From Tanypteryx hageni (taxonomy: Eukaryota > Arthropoda > Insecta > Odonata > Petaluridae), in NCBI GenBank assembly GCA_028673005.1, contig CM054113.1:41358117-41422116 (forward strand): a stretch of 64,000 nt of DNA. Reading direction: 5' to 3'. Numbering within the stretch: the first letter of the stretch is position 1; each line of letters starts with the position of its first letter. The position numbers and the translations under genes are program-made. This document shows positions 25,266 to 38,108 of the stretch, one piece after another. The notes under the pieces were generated by a model. The model did no database searches. It was not told the DNA's origin and saw only the letters and a program-made list of their open reading frames with translations.

Positions 25266-26492
25266 GAAATAAATGAAGTATACACACACACACAAAGCAA
25301 TTTTTATGCCCCACTTCGACGCCGATGATCGGATAGAGCGTCAATTTAAGGTCGTAAAAGTGTATCTTTCGCGATACTGTTGGAGAGGGAGGAAATATTT
25401 TTACGAGAGATTCGGTGGCACTTAAAAAGAGAAGACCGTTTCATTTTACGTGGATTTCAAAGAAGTAAAATTATGGGTACTTTTTCCCGCCAAGTTACGC
25501 TAAATGCGCCGATCGAGTAAAATTTCGGGAGGAGAAATTTCTTTTCGGAGAACAATTAAACGGCACGGTACGCCATATTATTCCTAACTGACATCGGGGT
25601 TGGTATTTTAGTGACCACATGCAATTTTCCGATCGCCATTAACGGACAGCGGCTAAAAATAAACAATTTCTAACCAGTTCTGTATCAAAATATTGCGTGG
25701 GTTAAATTGAAATGCATTTTCTAGATATTTATTCTTAAGTAAACGGAAGTAATCCACTGTAAAAAAGTCGAGTTGGAATATGGCAGGAAATTTACATAAA
25801 AGGTTTCGGTGGATGCCTATGACAGACTAGGTTTGAGAAATTTCTCCCTCGGCGATGGCCGGACCGTTCGCTCAAAGGTCACTTTTTGCGTAAATAACAC
25901 CCCACTTGTTATTACTAGAGTTTGAAAATCGAATTATTCAAAGAGATTAAAAGCTAACTTAATTTATTTAACATCCTAATACGCTCGTACGTTTCAGGAT
26001 CGAAATAACATAAAAAATTCATTGATCAATTTTACTTAAAACAAGTCGCCGCATGTTCGTATCCACGACCTCAAACACGCTAGGTCAATCGCTAAGCTCG
26101 GTGAACTGAGGAGACATTTCAAGTGATATGTATTTTATCGTTCATCTTTAATTTCCTACCATAAATTTTGTCTGGAATTGATTAACCTGGGCTCCAAGAT
26201 TTGCATCAGAATATACTAGTCCAAAAGCCCGTCAATATGACGGGAAGAAATATATTACTTGTTACTTAAATGATAATTTCGCACTTATTATTCTTTGAAT
26301 CAATCAAACTCATCTTTAAAATGTAAAAAATTTGATTCCAAATAGAAACAAAGTAATTAAATACTCATTTATTTTCCAAAGAAAACAATAGTCAATAACG
26401 TTTTGTATGAGAACCAACTTTATCATAAAATTAAAATTTCATTCTTTCATTTGTTCTTCCATTCACTTCCCTAATTCGTTCTGTGACCCTAA
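25266..26492. other. Unrecognised DNA
   Basis: A short (CA)n lies near 25280. Nothing else is recognised. The final TAA at 26490-26492 is the left target copy of the next element. Confidence 0.5.
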
Positions 26493-26972
26493 GGCTAGCT
26501 GTCCACTGGCTGTGTGTTCGTCCGAAATTGCGCGAACACGAACGAACTATCCCAACTAGTCCAGAGGCATTGCGGATCGTCCACAAGACACGGTTTCATT
26601 CGCATATTTACGGACAAATAGCTGCGAAGTGCGAACCATCCCGTTGAGTTTGGATTTTTGCGCGTGGCCGCATCTTAACATTTAACATGTACATCATGAA
26701 CTCAATAAATGAATACAACAGGTTAGTTTTAAATTGTACATATTTCATACTTTCAATATACTTGTTTGTTTACAATCAATTAACGTACAAGACATTAAAT
26801 AAAAATGGTAAAGAAACTAAAAATTGATATCTATTGAAAAATAGTAATAGGGAGCAATTATTCTTTACGATCACTGGCAGAGTTACGATTGTTTGAAGGG
26901 TTAGGAAAGCGGTAGATTGGATGTTGACGTCTTATTAGCCATAACAATGATAGTACATTCCAAATTGCAACA

Positions 26973-27036
<64 letters not shown>

Positions 27037-27559
27037 ATATATTACAAATTTCTCTCCAGTGTAATATTTAAAAAGTTTTATAACAAATGAAATTACATTT
27101 GACATTACGAATGACGCATTATTTTAACACTCTTATTAAAATAACCTCAAATTTACAGCCAATCGTTCTTCAAGTGAAGTAGTCTCACAAAAATTGTCTT
27201 GTCAGCTCCTGTTGAATACTGCTTAATACATACTGAAATGTTTCGTAGTTCATACAGAAATATTAAAAACCTTGACTTTCATTTTTTAGATCTCCAAACA
27301 AGTGATGAAATTCACCCAGTGACTTTGTTTTTAATAATATTTCACTCGTCCACACTACTTCTTAGCCATTATCCTCCGTTCAAGGAGAAAAGAGTTTTCT
27401 AATAAATACAACTCGCCCTGCTCTTTAGAAAGCGACATTTTAATAACTGACGCTTCGTGAGAATACGGAGGCTGGACGCTTCTCATCCTGCGAACATATT
27501 ATTGCACGTTTTAGGACGAATCACAATTCGGACGAACAAGCAGCCAGTGGACGGCTACC
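26493..27559. mobile_element. PIF/Harbinger-like element, non-autonomous
   Basis: Terminal inverted repeats of about 33 bases share GTCCACTGGCTG and then TGTTCGTCCGAA (left end GGCTAGCTGTCCACTGGCTG; right end on the minus strand GGTAGCCGTCCACTGGCTGC). Both ends are flanked by TAA (26490-26492 and 27560-27562), the 3-base TWA-type duplication expected for PIF/Harbinger. Subterminal DNA carries repeated TTCG-type motifs, including GCGAACACGAACGAAC. The 1067-base interior is AT-rich, holds a (TA)n array and has no transposase or Myb-like frame; the longest open frame is 67 codons. Superfamily is inferred from TIR and target size. Confidence 0.8.
26977..27033. repeat. (TA)n microsatellite inside the PIF-like element
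   Basis: About 57 bases of TA repeat, roughly central in the element. Confidence 0.95.
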
Positions 27560-27562
27560 TAA

Positions 27563-30134
27563 AATGCAAATGAAACGTACACCATGCCATCCTTGTGTTG
27601 TCTATATATCGAAGATTGTTGTATATTCATCCTTATTTCACATCTTCATTGATTTCATACCTTTTCGGAAATGAATGGAAATAAAAGTTCATAAAACGAC
27701 ATTCAGTTGTCTTGTTACAAATATTGTCCGAAAATGTCGTCGTATAAACATTTTAAACAATTCATTGGGAATAATACGGAGAGGTATGTAGCATTTTATA
27801 TGCCCAACAGACACGGGGCAAAAAACGATCTTACCAAAGTGACAAAATTAATTTAATGTATTTATATTTGAACAAATTTATATTTGTAATAATAAAAACA
27901 ATGCTATTTTAACAACAAATTTTTTGTTACGCAAACAAATCAAAACAAAATTACAATCGAGTCTTTTTCCTCGGAGCAGTTCAAGGCAAATTAGGATAAT
28001 CAATATAATGTGAATGTCAACAATATATGTTTTATGTAAAGTATATCAAAACAAAAATATAAAGGATTTTTTTTGTTCCACAAAGTAATTAAAGGCATAA
28101 AATGGAAATCATCTTGTTTATATTTAAATTACTTTATATAAATTTAGCTTTTAAGTAGTTAAAGACAAACTAATTATTAAAATAAATACAATACTTATTA
28201 CGAAGTAATAACACTCGTCTTTGCATGTTTGTAGTGAAAAATTGGACGGTAGGGAGAATGACAGCGTCAGGGGATGGTGAGGTGGACAACCTCTAATCGA
28301 TGTGCTAAATTTGTCCAAGTAGCAACAACGCAACTGCCGTTGGCGACGGAAGATTTTTAAACCAAAAACGCGAAATTTACTTGTTCAAAACGAATATATG
28401 GTACAATTTGATGCGTATTTCAAAATCGACGGTTGGAAAATGAATTTTCGATGTATATAAGACGTTGTTTGGTTCAAGTATCATATTCCTGCGACGATTC
28501 TAAGTAAAATGAGATAAAAATTGTGCTGCATTGCTTCTCGTAAACGTAACTCCCATATAACATACGGAGATACAGAGGGAGATACAAAATTGAGAATCTA
28601 TTTCATTAGTAATACATTATCGTATTGTCACCAATCCTCCATCATAGAAATATCGTCTTTCAAGCTTCCTTTTACAGTCATTTAAAATGGAAATAGAAAT
28701 GGTGGATGCAGCACCATAAAATATAACAAAATGCATAGTCTGCAAAACAGGACATGAGAGCAAGTCTAACATAGGCAGAATGCAATCTTATGGAAAATGT
28801 TTTCGCTCATTACCTCAGAAATTTCTGTAAAGAGAATAGTTGGTTTTACGAAAAGCAGCATGATTTCAAAAAGTGATATTTGTTCGAAATTCAAATGAGG
28901 GTATCGCACAATTTTATATCTAACAGAGACTATCTTGATACCTACCAAACTTATAGATGAACCGTTTTTCAAGTCCAAGACAACAATATTTGATAAGTTC
29001 AGTTACTTCATGTACGTAAAACCGAGAGAGAATTTAAAAGAAGAAGCACGCTTCCTTAAAAAAGAAAGGTTTGTCAGTTGTAAAAGTGAGAGTATTAGCG
29101 GGAAGTAATGAGATAAACGGTGAAATAGGAATGAAAATAAATAAACCTCCTAATAATTATAAAAAAATAATAAAATGGAAGTAGCCGTTTTTTGGGAAAC
29201 AACTCCACGCCAGGAACAATGGAACTGGAGTTGAAAAGTAAGAGAGAGAGAGAGGAGAGAAAACAAAGCGAGAAGCATATAGAGTATAAGCGACAGTTCT
29301 ATCAAATAATTTGCATCAACGGAAATGTGTTATAATGAGAAAGTTTAAACAAAGGCGAGAATAAAAAGAGGTCGTTATTAAGGGCGCAGAAAATGAATGA
29401 AATGTGAAATGCGAAGAGGAGAACGAAGTAAAAGGAAAATAATGAATAGGAGTGCACGTATTTTAAGAAGTGGGTAAGAATGGCAGGAGATTAATTCAAA
29501 AGCTAAAAAAGAAACGATATTGAAAACGGAAAGTTGAAGTTAGGAAACTCTAACGACACATAGATACCGAGCTGGTGTTTCTGGGGTAATGAAAAAAGAC
29601 GAAGCATTGCTTCAAAAGGATGAAGTGGAATTGGAAGAGTAAGTATAAAATATATTACTAAAGATATCTTGATATGAAATTCGCAAATTTTTACTTGAGA
29701 ATGTATCGAATTTAAATGTAATGGGAAGAGAAACGACTTTCTATAATCAACACTACAAATGTATTTATTTAACAGAACAGTAGGCAGAAAAAAATATAGT
29801 CGCCGTCACCGTGAAAATTTTTATTTAAACATCCAAATGTTAAATAAACCGTGTAACTATTACTGTAACAAAAAGTTATTTAAATATAATATTATCATGA
29901 GATAAGATTTATCATTACAATATTCTGCATTACATGCAAAAGGAAACTCGCATAAAATGAAAAATAGTTGTAGTAAATACATTTTACACTAAACAATGAA
30001 TACAGTTGTATATATGTTATTACGAAATAGGAAAAACACATAGTCCTAAAACATTCGAGATTTGTTTATAAAAATATGAGACCTTGAGTTTCATTTCGCA
30101 AAGCCTGATCGTGAATTATCGACCTTATGAAGTT
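27563..30134. other. AT-rich DNA without recognised genes
   Basis: No coding motif or transposon end found. From about 29030 to 29650 the plus strand is moderately purine-rich. A 70-codon minus-strand frame at 28766-28978 shows no motif. Confidence 0.5.
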
Positions 30135-30162
30135 TTTGACGTCATATCGGAATGACGTCAAA
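30135..30162. promoter_or_regulatory. Paired CRE-like sites in a hairpin
   Basis: TTTGACGTCAT (30135-30145) and its exact reverse complement ATGACGTCAAA (30152-30162) flank a 6-base loop. Each arm contains the full palindrome TGACGTCA, the binding site of CREB/ATF bZIP proteins. Regulatory use is inferred only from the motif; no promoter is identified nearby. Confidence 0.4.
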
Positions 30163-30650
30163 TGATGTAAATACTCGAATTTACTCGAGAATATATTTCA
30201 CTCGATTCATTTCAACGTCGAAGAACTGCTAATAAAAATGAATACGAATGAGCTGGTATAATGAAGAGATAAAATTCAGGAAAAACGTTTTAAAATTTTC
30301 CGGACATTTCCAGTGAATTTCACTAACAGATCAAGCTAAAACGGTCTAACCATTATATTTTTTTGCTGGTCATAACGCAAGTTTTCACCAATATAGGGTG
30401 TCGTTATCTTAAATACCTCATCATGAAATGATATTGTTAGCCGAAAGAAAAAATAACGAAATAGAAAAATTCAAATGAAGGGAATAAGGATATTTTCTTG
30501 AGAGTGAGGCATCAAAAACTGGAATTTCACCGCCCTGTTGCCACAAATTTAACGTTAATATTCTTGATGGAAAGAAGTGATCCTAAGATCACTAAGCTGA
30601 TAGGCTGAAACTGAAATATTGGGAATAATTTGCAAAAGAGAAAAAAACTC

Positions 30651-30720
30651 GGCCGTGAACGGGAATCGAACCCGGGTCTTCCATTTATCGGGTGGATAGC
30701 GTACCATTGAACTGTCGTAG
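30651..30720 (-). repeat. tRNA-like segment, pseudogene or SINE head
   Basis: On the minus strand a perfect B-box GGTTCGATTCC (plus 30662-30672) sits in a good T-arm, preceded by an A-box-like AGTTCAATGGTA and an anticodon-like stem-loop (TCCAC / ATGGA, loop CCGATAA, which would give GAT). Overall length, about 70 bases, fits a tRNA. The acceptor stem does not pair (CTACGAC against CACGGCC) and position 33 is not T, so this is unlikely to be a working tRNA-Ile. A tRNA pseudogene or SINE head fits better. Confidence 0.55.
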
Positions 30721-30874
30721 CAGATTATTACTCCTAGTTCAGAAAGGGCCAAGGAAATTTTTCCTCCTGTTTCCAAGTTATTCTGTTAAAATTCTTGTAT
30801 GTTATCAGTGGCAAATTTTAATATTGGGGACCATGAACTGACACTGACACTAAAGTTACAAGTCGATACTTGCT

Positions 30875-31178
30875 CAATGGCATAACTAGGAGCGGAGGGG
30901 CCCACGGCCAAATATTATCGATGGTCCCTCTCCCCTTCACCCTCACTCAATAAGTACATATGTTCCATTAAAACAAATTCATTTGTAAAACCTACCAAGT
31001 TGCGTTTATTATCAATTAACAGGAACATGCTGAAAAAGCTAGAATTAAAAAAACTCAGTCCAGCAATAAAGATTAAATGGAAAGTCATTCATATATTAGG
31101 ATAAGAAAGAAAAATCGCTAAAAATACTATTTTCCTATATTCGCAAAACTTCCGAGCGTTCCTATTCTGACGCCACTG
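30875..31178. mobile_element. Possible small DNA element
   Basis: The left end CAATGGCATAACTAGG and the reverse complement of the right end, CAGTGGCGTCAGAATAGG, are similar and resemble the CAGTGGCGTAACTAGG-type ends seen on some animal DNA transposons. No target duplication is visible and the interior is non-coding. Confidence 0.35.
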
Positions 31179-33839
31179 CGTTTACTTTGTTTTCCTCCAC
31201 ACAGCTAAAATGACACTCCAAAAAGTGGCCCGGGATAATGCATTAAAACATTATGTTTCTTTTAAATGGTAAAGTAACAATTTAACATTTCATTAATTTT
31301 CCAAAATAATTTTTACAGTGTTTTTGGGGCCCTCTAAAATGGTGAGAGCTTGGACGGTCGCCCTAAAAGTCCTCCCTCCCGCATTTCATAAGCCGTGAGA
31401 TAATCTGACATTAGTTCTTTTCCTCGCGCCAAAGAATTCTTCCCACTCGCAGAGAACGGGCGCTATTTGTTAATGAAGCTTCCAAACGCGTCGGTGGATG
31501 TCGGGATGATGAAGAGGTCTGCTTGTTGATGTGGTGTGGCGAAGGGGTGTGTGGGAGAGATGGCGGGACCCAGCTGTGGAAACGCGAACCGGATACATAT
31601 CGCCTGGTGCTTATATCGCAAACAGCTGAGTGATCGGAAGTGGCGGGCGTCAATACGGAGACCCGTATCACATACAAAGCAGATTTCCCAAGGACTGCTT
31701 CGGGCAGAAGAAGCTGGTACGAGGAAGCTTTTCGCTGACGCTCCATCTCGGTGAAAATTGTAGTTTCTCCAGCGGAAGAAAATGATAATCGCGTTTCATT
31801 TGAAAAATAATAATACAGACAGGCTGCGATTCGCTGTATTGACTTTTTGTGTTATTTTTACGAATCGCGCATCGTTATTGGAGCCGTATATTAAAATATG
31901 AAAGATAACATAACTGTTTATCCTAGAAATATGGAAAATAATAATTAATGACTGACTGAACCATTATAATTATTATGGTTATTTCTTCTCAAAGGTAGCC
32001 ATTAATCTCAAAAATGCAAAAAAATTAAAAAACACGGTTTATTATGACTAAATCTATCAAATTGATTTTTTTAACTTGAGATTTACAATTTCTATTCTTA
32101 TAAAAATTACATTTTTATCTTATGGAAAATTTTTTGACCTATTAATTTTACGTTTAGTCTGACATATTTACCGTATATAAACCGAGATATTTGAGCTTTG
32201 ATTATATTTCCAACGAATGTGTCACGTCAAGGATGAAAAACAAAAAAATTATTCGTGGGAGAGAGCTTAGAAAGCACATATTATTGGAAAATCAAAGAGG
32301 AACAACCGCTAAAAATTAACGTCCCTTTAAAAAACACGACGGAAACATAAAAATTTCCGAAATATTTTATCGCCACTTCAGCGTCCTTCACGGGGTGAAG
32401 AAAATCGAAGGCTAAAAATTCTCAACCATCATAGAGGCAAACTTACACACACAAAAACATACACACTCCGTATACAAACACACACATTCTCCATATTAAA
32501 ACACACATACATTCAGAAAAAGTACAATACGAAGCGTATTGTTGACTGATTCTTTCGAGTCGATAGGCGTCCCTGATATCGGCGAGACGTCTGCGTGTGG
32601 AGACACGCGATGTTCAGCTCGGTTAGTTCCTCTTTCCGCCACGAGCCGGGCTGACGGCGCTGTGGAGAAAGTAGTTTTTGCGCTTTGTGGCCGTGGCTTG
32701 GGATATTCAAGAGACGGTAAAGGCTCCGGTAGAAAACCGTGGAGACAGATGGGGGGATAAAATGAAAGGGAGAGAGTTGGATGTTGAATGGGAAGGTCAA
32801 GATTTTGTAGGACCGCCAGGACGTGGCGGGACGAATAGTCCATTCGAAGGTCGAAAAAAAAGAACTGATTGCTGGAATAAAAGAAAAGTTTAGATATCCG
32901 GGGAATGTTGGATAGCTGCACGAAAATATTGCAAGAGACGGAGTGACACTTCTAGAAGGAAGCGGGTTATTGAAATCTGTGACGTTTTCGGGAACGGTGT
33001 CATGTTTCCGTTTGCCAGAAAAAAATTATCGACGGATTCGATCGATACAATCAAATGAAAAGGCTGTCCAGGAAAGTGAAATGTGGCCAGGTAGAGGAAA
33101 GGTTTCTGGCAAGGAGAAAACAAAACGTGGAGTGTATCGGCGCGATTGGATGGAAAACAGAAAATCTCGACAGAAAAATTACAAAGTGCGAGGTGCCTGC
33201 AAATAATATTCACCAATAAATCACTTAATTTATACATAAAAGACATAAATTGCTATACTAAGATGCGTGATCTGCCAAAACGATTCCTCGGTAAATATTT
33301 ATGCGGGTATGAATTTTAAAAATTTACAAATATTCGATACGGTATAATGTAGGGGAGAATAATCTATCGTACGATTTACTCGGTAAATATTAATATTTTT
33401 CCATGACGAATACATTAACCGCAAAAGCAACCTTCTGAAACGCAAAGAGAACCAGCTCCATGTCAAGATTAAAGACACAAAAAGAATAAAATGTTTTATC
33501 TGGCGCCGAAAAAAATTTCCAATTCCAGTAAATCCCGAGATTTCAATTGCGAAATCCGAACGAAATAGATCGCAATAGTCCAGAAGAAGAAACCCGACAG
33601 ACTAGCTCGTACACGATGAAAGAGGACCAGCGAAGGAAAAAGAGGGATGACAGAAATATTCGCTGAGAGCAAAAGTAATTGGCATGAAAAAAAGCAATAT
33701 ATTTTTATGAAGGAAGTAAATCGCCTTTCTTATGTAGAGAGCAAGAATTACAAAGTTTTTTTTGAGTCTCCAAGGCCAAGAGTAATGCTCCGAAGGAAAT
33801 GATAATGGCATTCAAAAAACGAGGAAGTAAAGGGATTAG
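31179..33839. other. Mixed DNA, partly CpG-rich, no gene supported
   Basis: Balanced composition with many CpGs occurs at about 31430-31760 and 32530-33200, with AT-rich DNA between. Several frames of 70-141 codons overlap on opposite strands (for example 32496-32921 minus and 32539-32760 plus) without motifs, so none is called. A CA-rich patch is at about 32440-32520. Confidence 0.4.
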
Positions 33840-34180
33840 CTGGGAGTGAGATGGGGAGGGAGGGAGAGGGAGAGAAAGGAGAGCGTGAGAGAGAGAAAGC
33901 GTGAGAGAGAGAAAGCGTGAGAGAGAGAAAGCGTGAGAGAGAGAAAGCGTGAGAGAGAGAAAGCGTGAGAGAGAGGAGATTAGGAATTGATCGGGAGTAA
34001 GGTCAAAATGGGCGAGTGAGAGAATGGGAGAGCCGAAAGAAGGAACGTATAATGATGGAAGATAGATAGAGAGGAGAGTAGATGGGTAAGAAAGGAGAGA
34101 TATTAGAAGGGGGAAAGAGAGGGGGGAGGAGAGCAAGGACGTAGCGAAATGGATTAAGAAACTCAGAGGGAGGAATGGAG
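33840..34180 (+). repeat. Purine-rich block with minisatellite
   Basis: Purine-rich plus strand containing the perfect 16-base array at 33883-33975. A 143-codon Ser/Leu-rich minus-strand frame is a by-product of the repeat. Confidence 0.75.
33883..33975 (+). repeat. 16-bp minisatellite, about 5.8 copies
   Basis: The unit GCGTGAGAGAGAGAAA is repeated five times without a single change (33883-33962), followed by a partial sixth unit. Perfect identity suggests recent expansion or active slippage. Confidence 0.95.
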
Positions 34181-35909
34181 GTAATTCTAGCTTACGATAG
34201 TGTTCTGTTGTATTTTTACACGCTCCCTCCCTTTCGCCAGGATCTTCATTTCTTTAAAGCAGGCCAAAATTGCTAGGAAAGGCAAATCAGAATCAAAAAA
34301 CAATACGTAATTATAAGACTAGCAGGATTTCTGCTTGTTGGACCTTCTCCTAAATTTTCGAGCATTTTATTACATAAGTTTATGTTCTATCGGAGATACT
34401 CCAAGCGATACATCTATGTAAAAGTACCTTCTATTTACTTAGAATCTGAAGCTCATTTGCCGCTTAAGAAAAGTTTTTCATATGATACAATTCTCTCTTG
34501 CAAAAGCAATATATTAAACGAAAAATTTGTGCCACAACATACATATTACCACAATAGAGAAATAACTGAACCGAGTTTAAATTTGAACACTGTTACGCTA
34601 GATCCTATGTGTAAGCTGCGGTAAACATATCTCTTAACGCTTAATCGGCTATTCCTGGAATAAATATTAAAAATAAAAAGGCATTTTGAACGAAAACTGA
34701 AATACGAAGAGGTTTTATAAAAATAATATATGATGCATTACATTAGAAGCATAGCCCATATCATAGGAATGAGCTTACCTATATTTTTATACTCATGCTT
34801 CTCAATAAAGGAAAGACTTGGGACGTTTGTAAGGGGAGTTATAAATGAATGCGAATGAGATGGATACATCCGATTGAGGGCAAAGTGAAAGACGTTTTAG
34901 AGAGAGAGGGAGAGAGTTGAAAAGTGGGAATTTGAGAAGGGATTGAAATGAGCTCAGGTTGAAAAGGGGAGGTGGAGTAAGATAGAGATAGTGGATGGAT
35001 TAGAGTGTGTTAGAGGGGCAAAAGATTAGATAAAAGTGAGACAGAGAGAGAGAAGAGAAACGAATAAAAAAGACCTTTAAGCTTAGCGAAGTCATTGGCA
35101 GACGAGCTTGAAGAGTAACGAATGAACGAGCGCATTTCCCCAAATCAAGCTACGTGGATTAAATCCCGCCCGCAGCCATTTTGCTTCTCCTTTTCCCATT
35201 TTTAAACCATAAGTGTGGCATTAATCCTGAACTGGAATATTTAAAATATAATATTATCATGTAATATTCTTAGAGTTGAACTGCAAAAGTAGGAAGTAAA
35301 TGATTGAAAACGTTTGTAACGTAATTTTCCTCAAGCAAAAGCTTTATAAATCGATGTGAAAACAGTTTAAAATTTAAAATTATTAATACTAAGAATACAA
35401 GCAGAATAATAATTATAATAATAAGAGAATAAAATAAAAACAATAAGATTAGAATTGCCATTCCGGGGGATTAATTACCCCCACAGGGACAATTGTATTA
35501 CAAAACCGCGACGATGCCACACTAAAGCACAACAATTAACAATGGAATTTAATAACTAAATGGGAGTAAGACGCTGTTCGTTATACGATGTACGCTAGGC
35601 CGTACCAAAAGGGAGCGGAAACGAGAAAAATGAACGGGCACGGTAAGAAAATCAAAATCAAAGAAAGACAGCTCAGAAAGATTTAAACTTCTCCCCTAAA
35701 AAAACCCTCCAACGAGGAACTTTAACGAGAACGGGAAATACTACTCCTTCACGGACGGTAATCTCCCTTCTCTTCACTCCTCCTCCCATTCCTACCACAC
35801 TCGCAAAAAACACACATTTACAATGAAATCGTACCCCATGTCGCCTGGAAACAAAACAATCGCCAATAAAAGGATCGGGCGGTGCATGCTCCCCGTAATT
35901 TCTCCCGAC
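34181..35909. other. AT-rich DNA, purine-rich in part
   Basis: A purine-rich stretch lies at about 34840-35080. An 80-codon frame at 34382-34624 and a hydrophobic 63-codon minus-strand frame at 35270-35461 have no recognisable family. Otherwise nothing is seen. Confidence 0.45.
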
Positions 35910-36650
35910 TAGAAGGATGAAAAAAAAAACGGAGGGAAAAGGGAAAGGAAACGAGAGAAAAAGAAAAAAGTTAAAACCTCGCGAGTTAAAAATATAACGA
36001 AATCCACGACACGATGAAAAAAGTGGAGAACGAGAGGCGGCAGAACGAAGAAGAGAGAGTGGGAGTAAAGGGGGAAGAAGGATAGGATGAGAGATATCTG
36101 GGAATACGCGACAGAAACCACGACATGAAGATGCGAAGGAAAGAAGAATGAAAGCTTAAGGGATGGGACGTGAAAGGAGAGATGGAGAGGGGGGGGAGGG
36201 TGTGAGGAGACGAGCTAAGAGAGGAATGTATGGAGGGCAAGGACGTACGATGGAGGAAAGGGAGATAGAAGAAAAGGGCGGGAAGGAGAGAATAAGAGCA
36301 GGGGAAGGGAGGGAGAAGACTTGGCGAATGGGTATGGTGGGAGGAGGGGCGCCTCTTAGCCGTGAGGTTGAGTCAGGCCAGCAACGTCTGCCGACGTTGG
36401 TTTCACTCCCTCTATTGATCCCAGTCGTCCCTAGAGAAGTGGAGAGGGAGAGGAAGGGGTGGGTTCAGAGGGGAGAAAGAAGGAAGGGGGGGAGAAGAGG
36501 GAAGAGGTAGAAGAGGAATTCCCAACATCCTCTCCTCACTATTTTCCCCCAAAACCTTAACTCTCCCCTTCTTTCACTCGCTCGTCGCCTCCCCCTCCTC
36601 CTCTCCGCGCTTATTCCTCTCTCTCTCTCCCCCTCCCCTTCTCCCCACAA
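35910..36650. repeat. Purine block followed by pyrimidine block
   Basis: The plus strand is purine-rich from about 35910 to 36515 and switches to pyrimidine-rich at about 36530-36650, giving a strand-asymmetry reversal. Long frames across it (115, 99 and 84 codons) are compositional. Confidence 0.7.
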
Positions 36651-38073
36651 GGGGCGGCCCATCCTGGGGCCGATGGGCGCTCGTTCCATAAATCGTGGGG
36701 CCACGGGTATGGGGTGTGGAGGGACGCAAAAAGAGGGGAAGGGAAGGGAGGCTCGCAAAAACATCCCCTCCCCTCCATTTTATAACCTAACCCTTCTCCA
36801 TTCTTTCACTCTACCTCCCCACTCCTTTCTCTCTCTCTCTCCAACCTCCTGCTCCTCCTCCGTACTCCGACTCCTCCACATCCGCCTCCATTCCACTCTA
36901 TATAACTCTGGAAGGTATCGATTCCAAAAAAAGGTCCCTGCTCGAAAAACTGTGTTCCGTCTTTTCCATGGAGCCGTTTCTGACTTCGGTTCTACCCCCC
37001 TCCCCCTAACCCCACCCACCATTACCCCTCTCCCGCTTCACCACCTCATCCTACGGCTACCCCACCTATCGGATAGAGACAAGTGTTTGGTGACAAGGAT
37101 GAAGGGGATGGGGCGGAGCGAAGGAGTAGCCTCGGATACATCCGTCTGTCCATACGCCCGACTTTATCGAAAGGAAAACCATCTCCAGGATTTTTTTCAA
37201 CGGGAGAAAATTGGCGGAGAAGAGATCGGTGCGGAGAGTAAGGGGAAAAATAGTGTCTATTCATTTATTTATTTTTTCTCGAAGTACTGCCTGTATGTAT
37301 CAAGGGCCGTCGATTTTGTTCAAAAGTTTCCGGATTAAGTGATCTTACGAATGAAGGATGCCAAAGGAAAATGTATATAAATACATTTCCTTGACCTTCC
37401 TGAGAAGGATATTAGGGTTCCAGGGTCAAACTCCTTCTCTCACGTTCTCGCCATGCTTCTTCTGATTAGTGCTAGTTTAAGGCTGTTTCGTACCGTAAAG
37501 AAATTACTTGTGAAAAATCAGCGTTTTTCTAAATCAAATCGTACGTAATAAGAAAATCCATTTTCGGAAACTGAATTTATATTATGGACCTAAAGATTTT
37601 CATGGATTATTTTATACAATATAAAATGCGTTTATTTCTCCTATACTATGGCTGCATATAAAAGAAAAAACATTCTGATTAAATCTTTAAAACCTTTTTC
37701 AAATAGCCGAAACAAGATGATCAATTACAAGGGTAGTTAATTACGTGTGAAAAGATGGAGTCATAAAGAGGGGAAAAAACCTCTAGTATCTTTCATTTCA
37801 TTTTTTAAAAACATTCGTAAACAAAGATAAAAAAATACTTAACATTCAAGGGTGACCTTAAGTAATGGGAAAAATTTGGAAGGAATTTTAATTCTGGTGT
37901 GACTAAAGCAAGTATCCTCACCATTACGGTCGACATTATTTATCTCCTGCGTAGTAGACTCGTTTTTCTGAGAACGGTTTATATTATCAGCATTTTATTG
38001 TCGGAATTCCAACGGAAGGGACCAGAAAAAAATGTCTCGGGAAGGTCGGAGTGGCGATAAAATTTTCGCTGCA
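36651..38073. other. No supported gene; 221-codon frame noted
   Basis: A frame at 36673-37338 (221 codons) begins in CpG-rich sequence, crosses a pyrimidine-rich run and ends in AT-rich DNA. It has no recognisable domain and its composition shifts along its length, so I treat it as chance. The remainder is AT-rich. Confidence 0.4.

Positions 38074-38108
<35 letters not shown>
38074..38108. repeat. (TG)n(CG)n compound microsatellite
   Basis: About 13 TG units run directly into about 5 CG units. Alternating purine-pyrimidine DNA of this kind can adopt Z-form. Confidence 0.95.

Noticed and set aside
18721..31730. 17-base match CAGAAGAAGCTGGTACG at about 18721 and 31704
   Set aside because: Similarity stops at once on both sides, and one 17-base match in a 64 kb window is plausible by chance.
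36673..37338. 221-codon open frame
   Set aside because: It crosses CpG-rich, pyrimidine-rich and AT-rich segments with a matching change of composition, and shows no motif.
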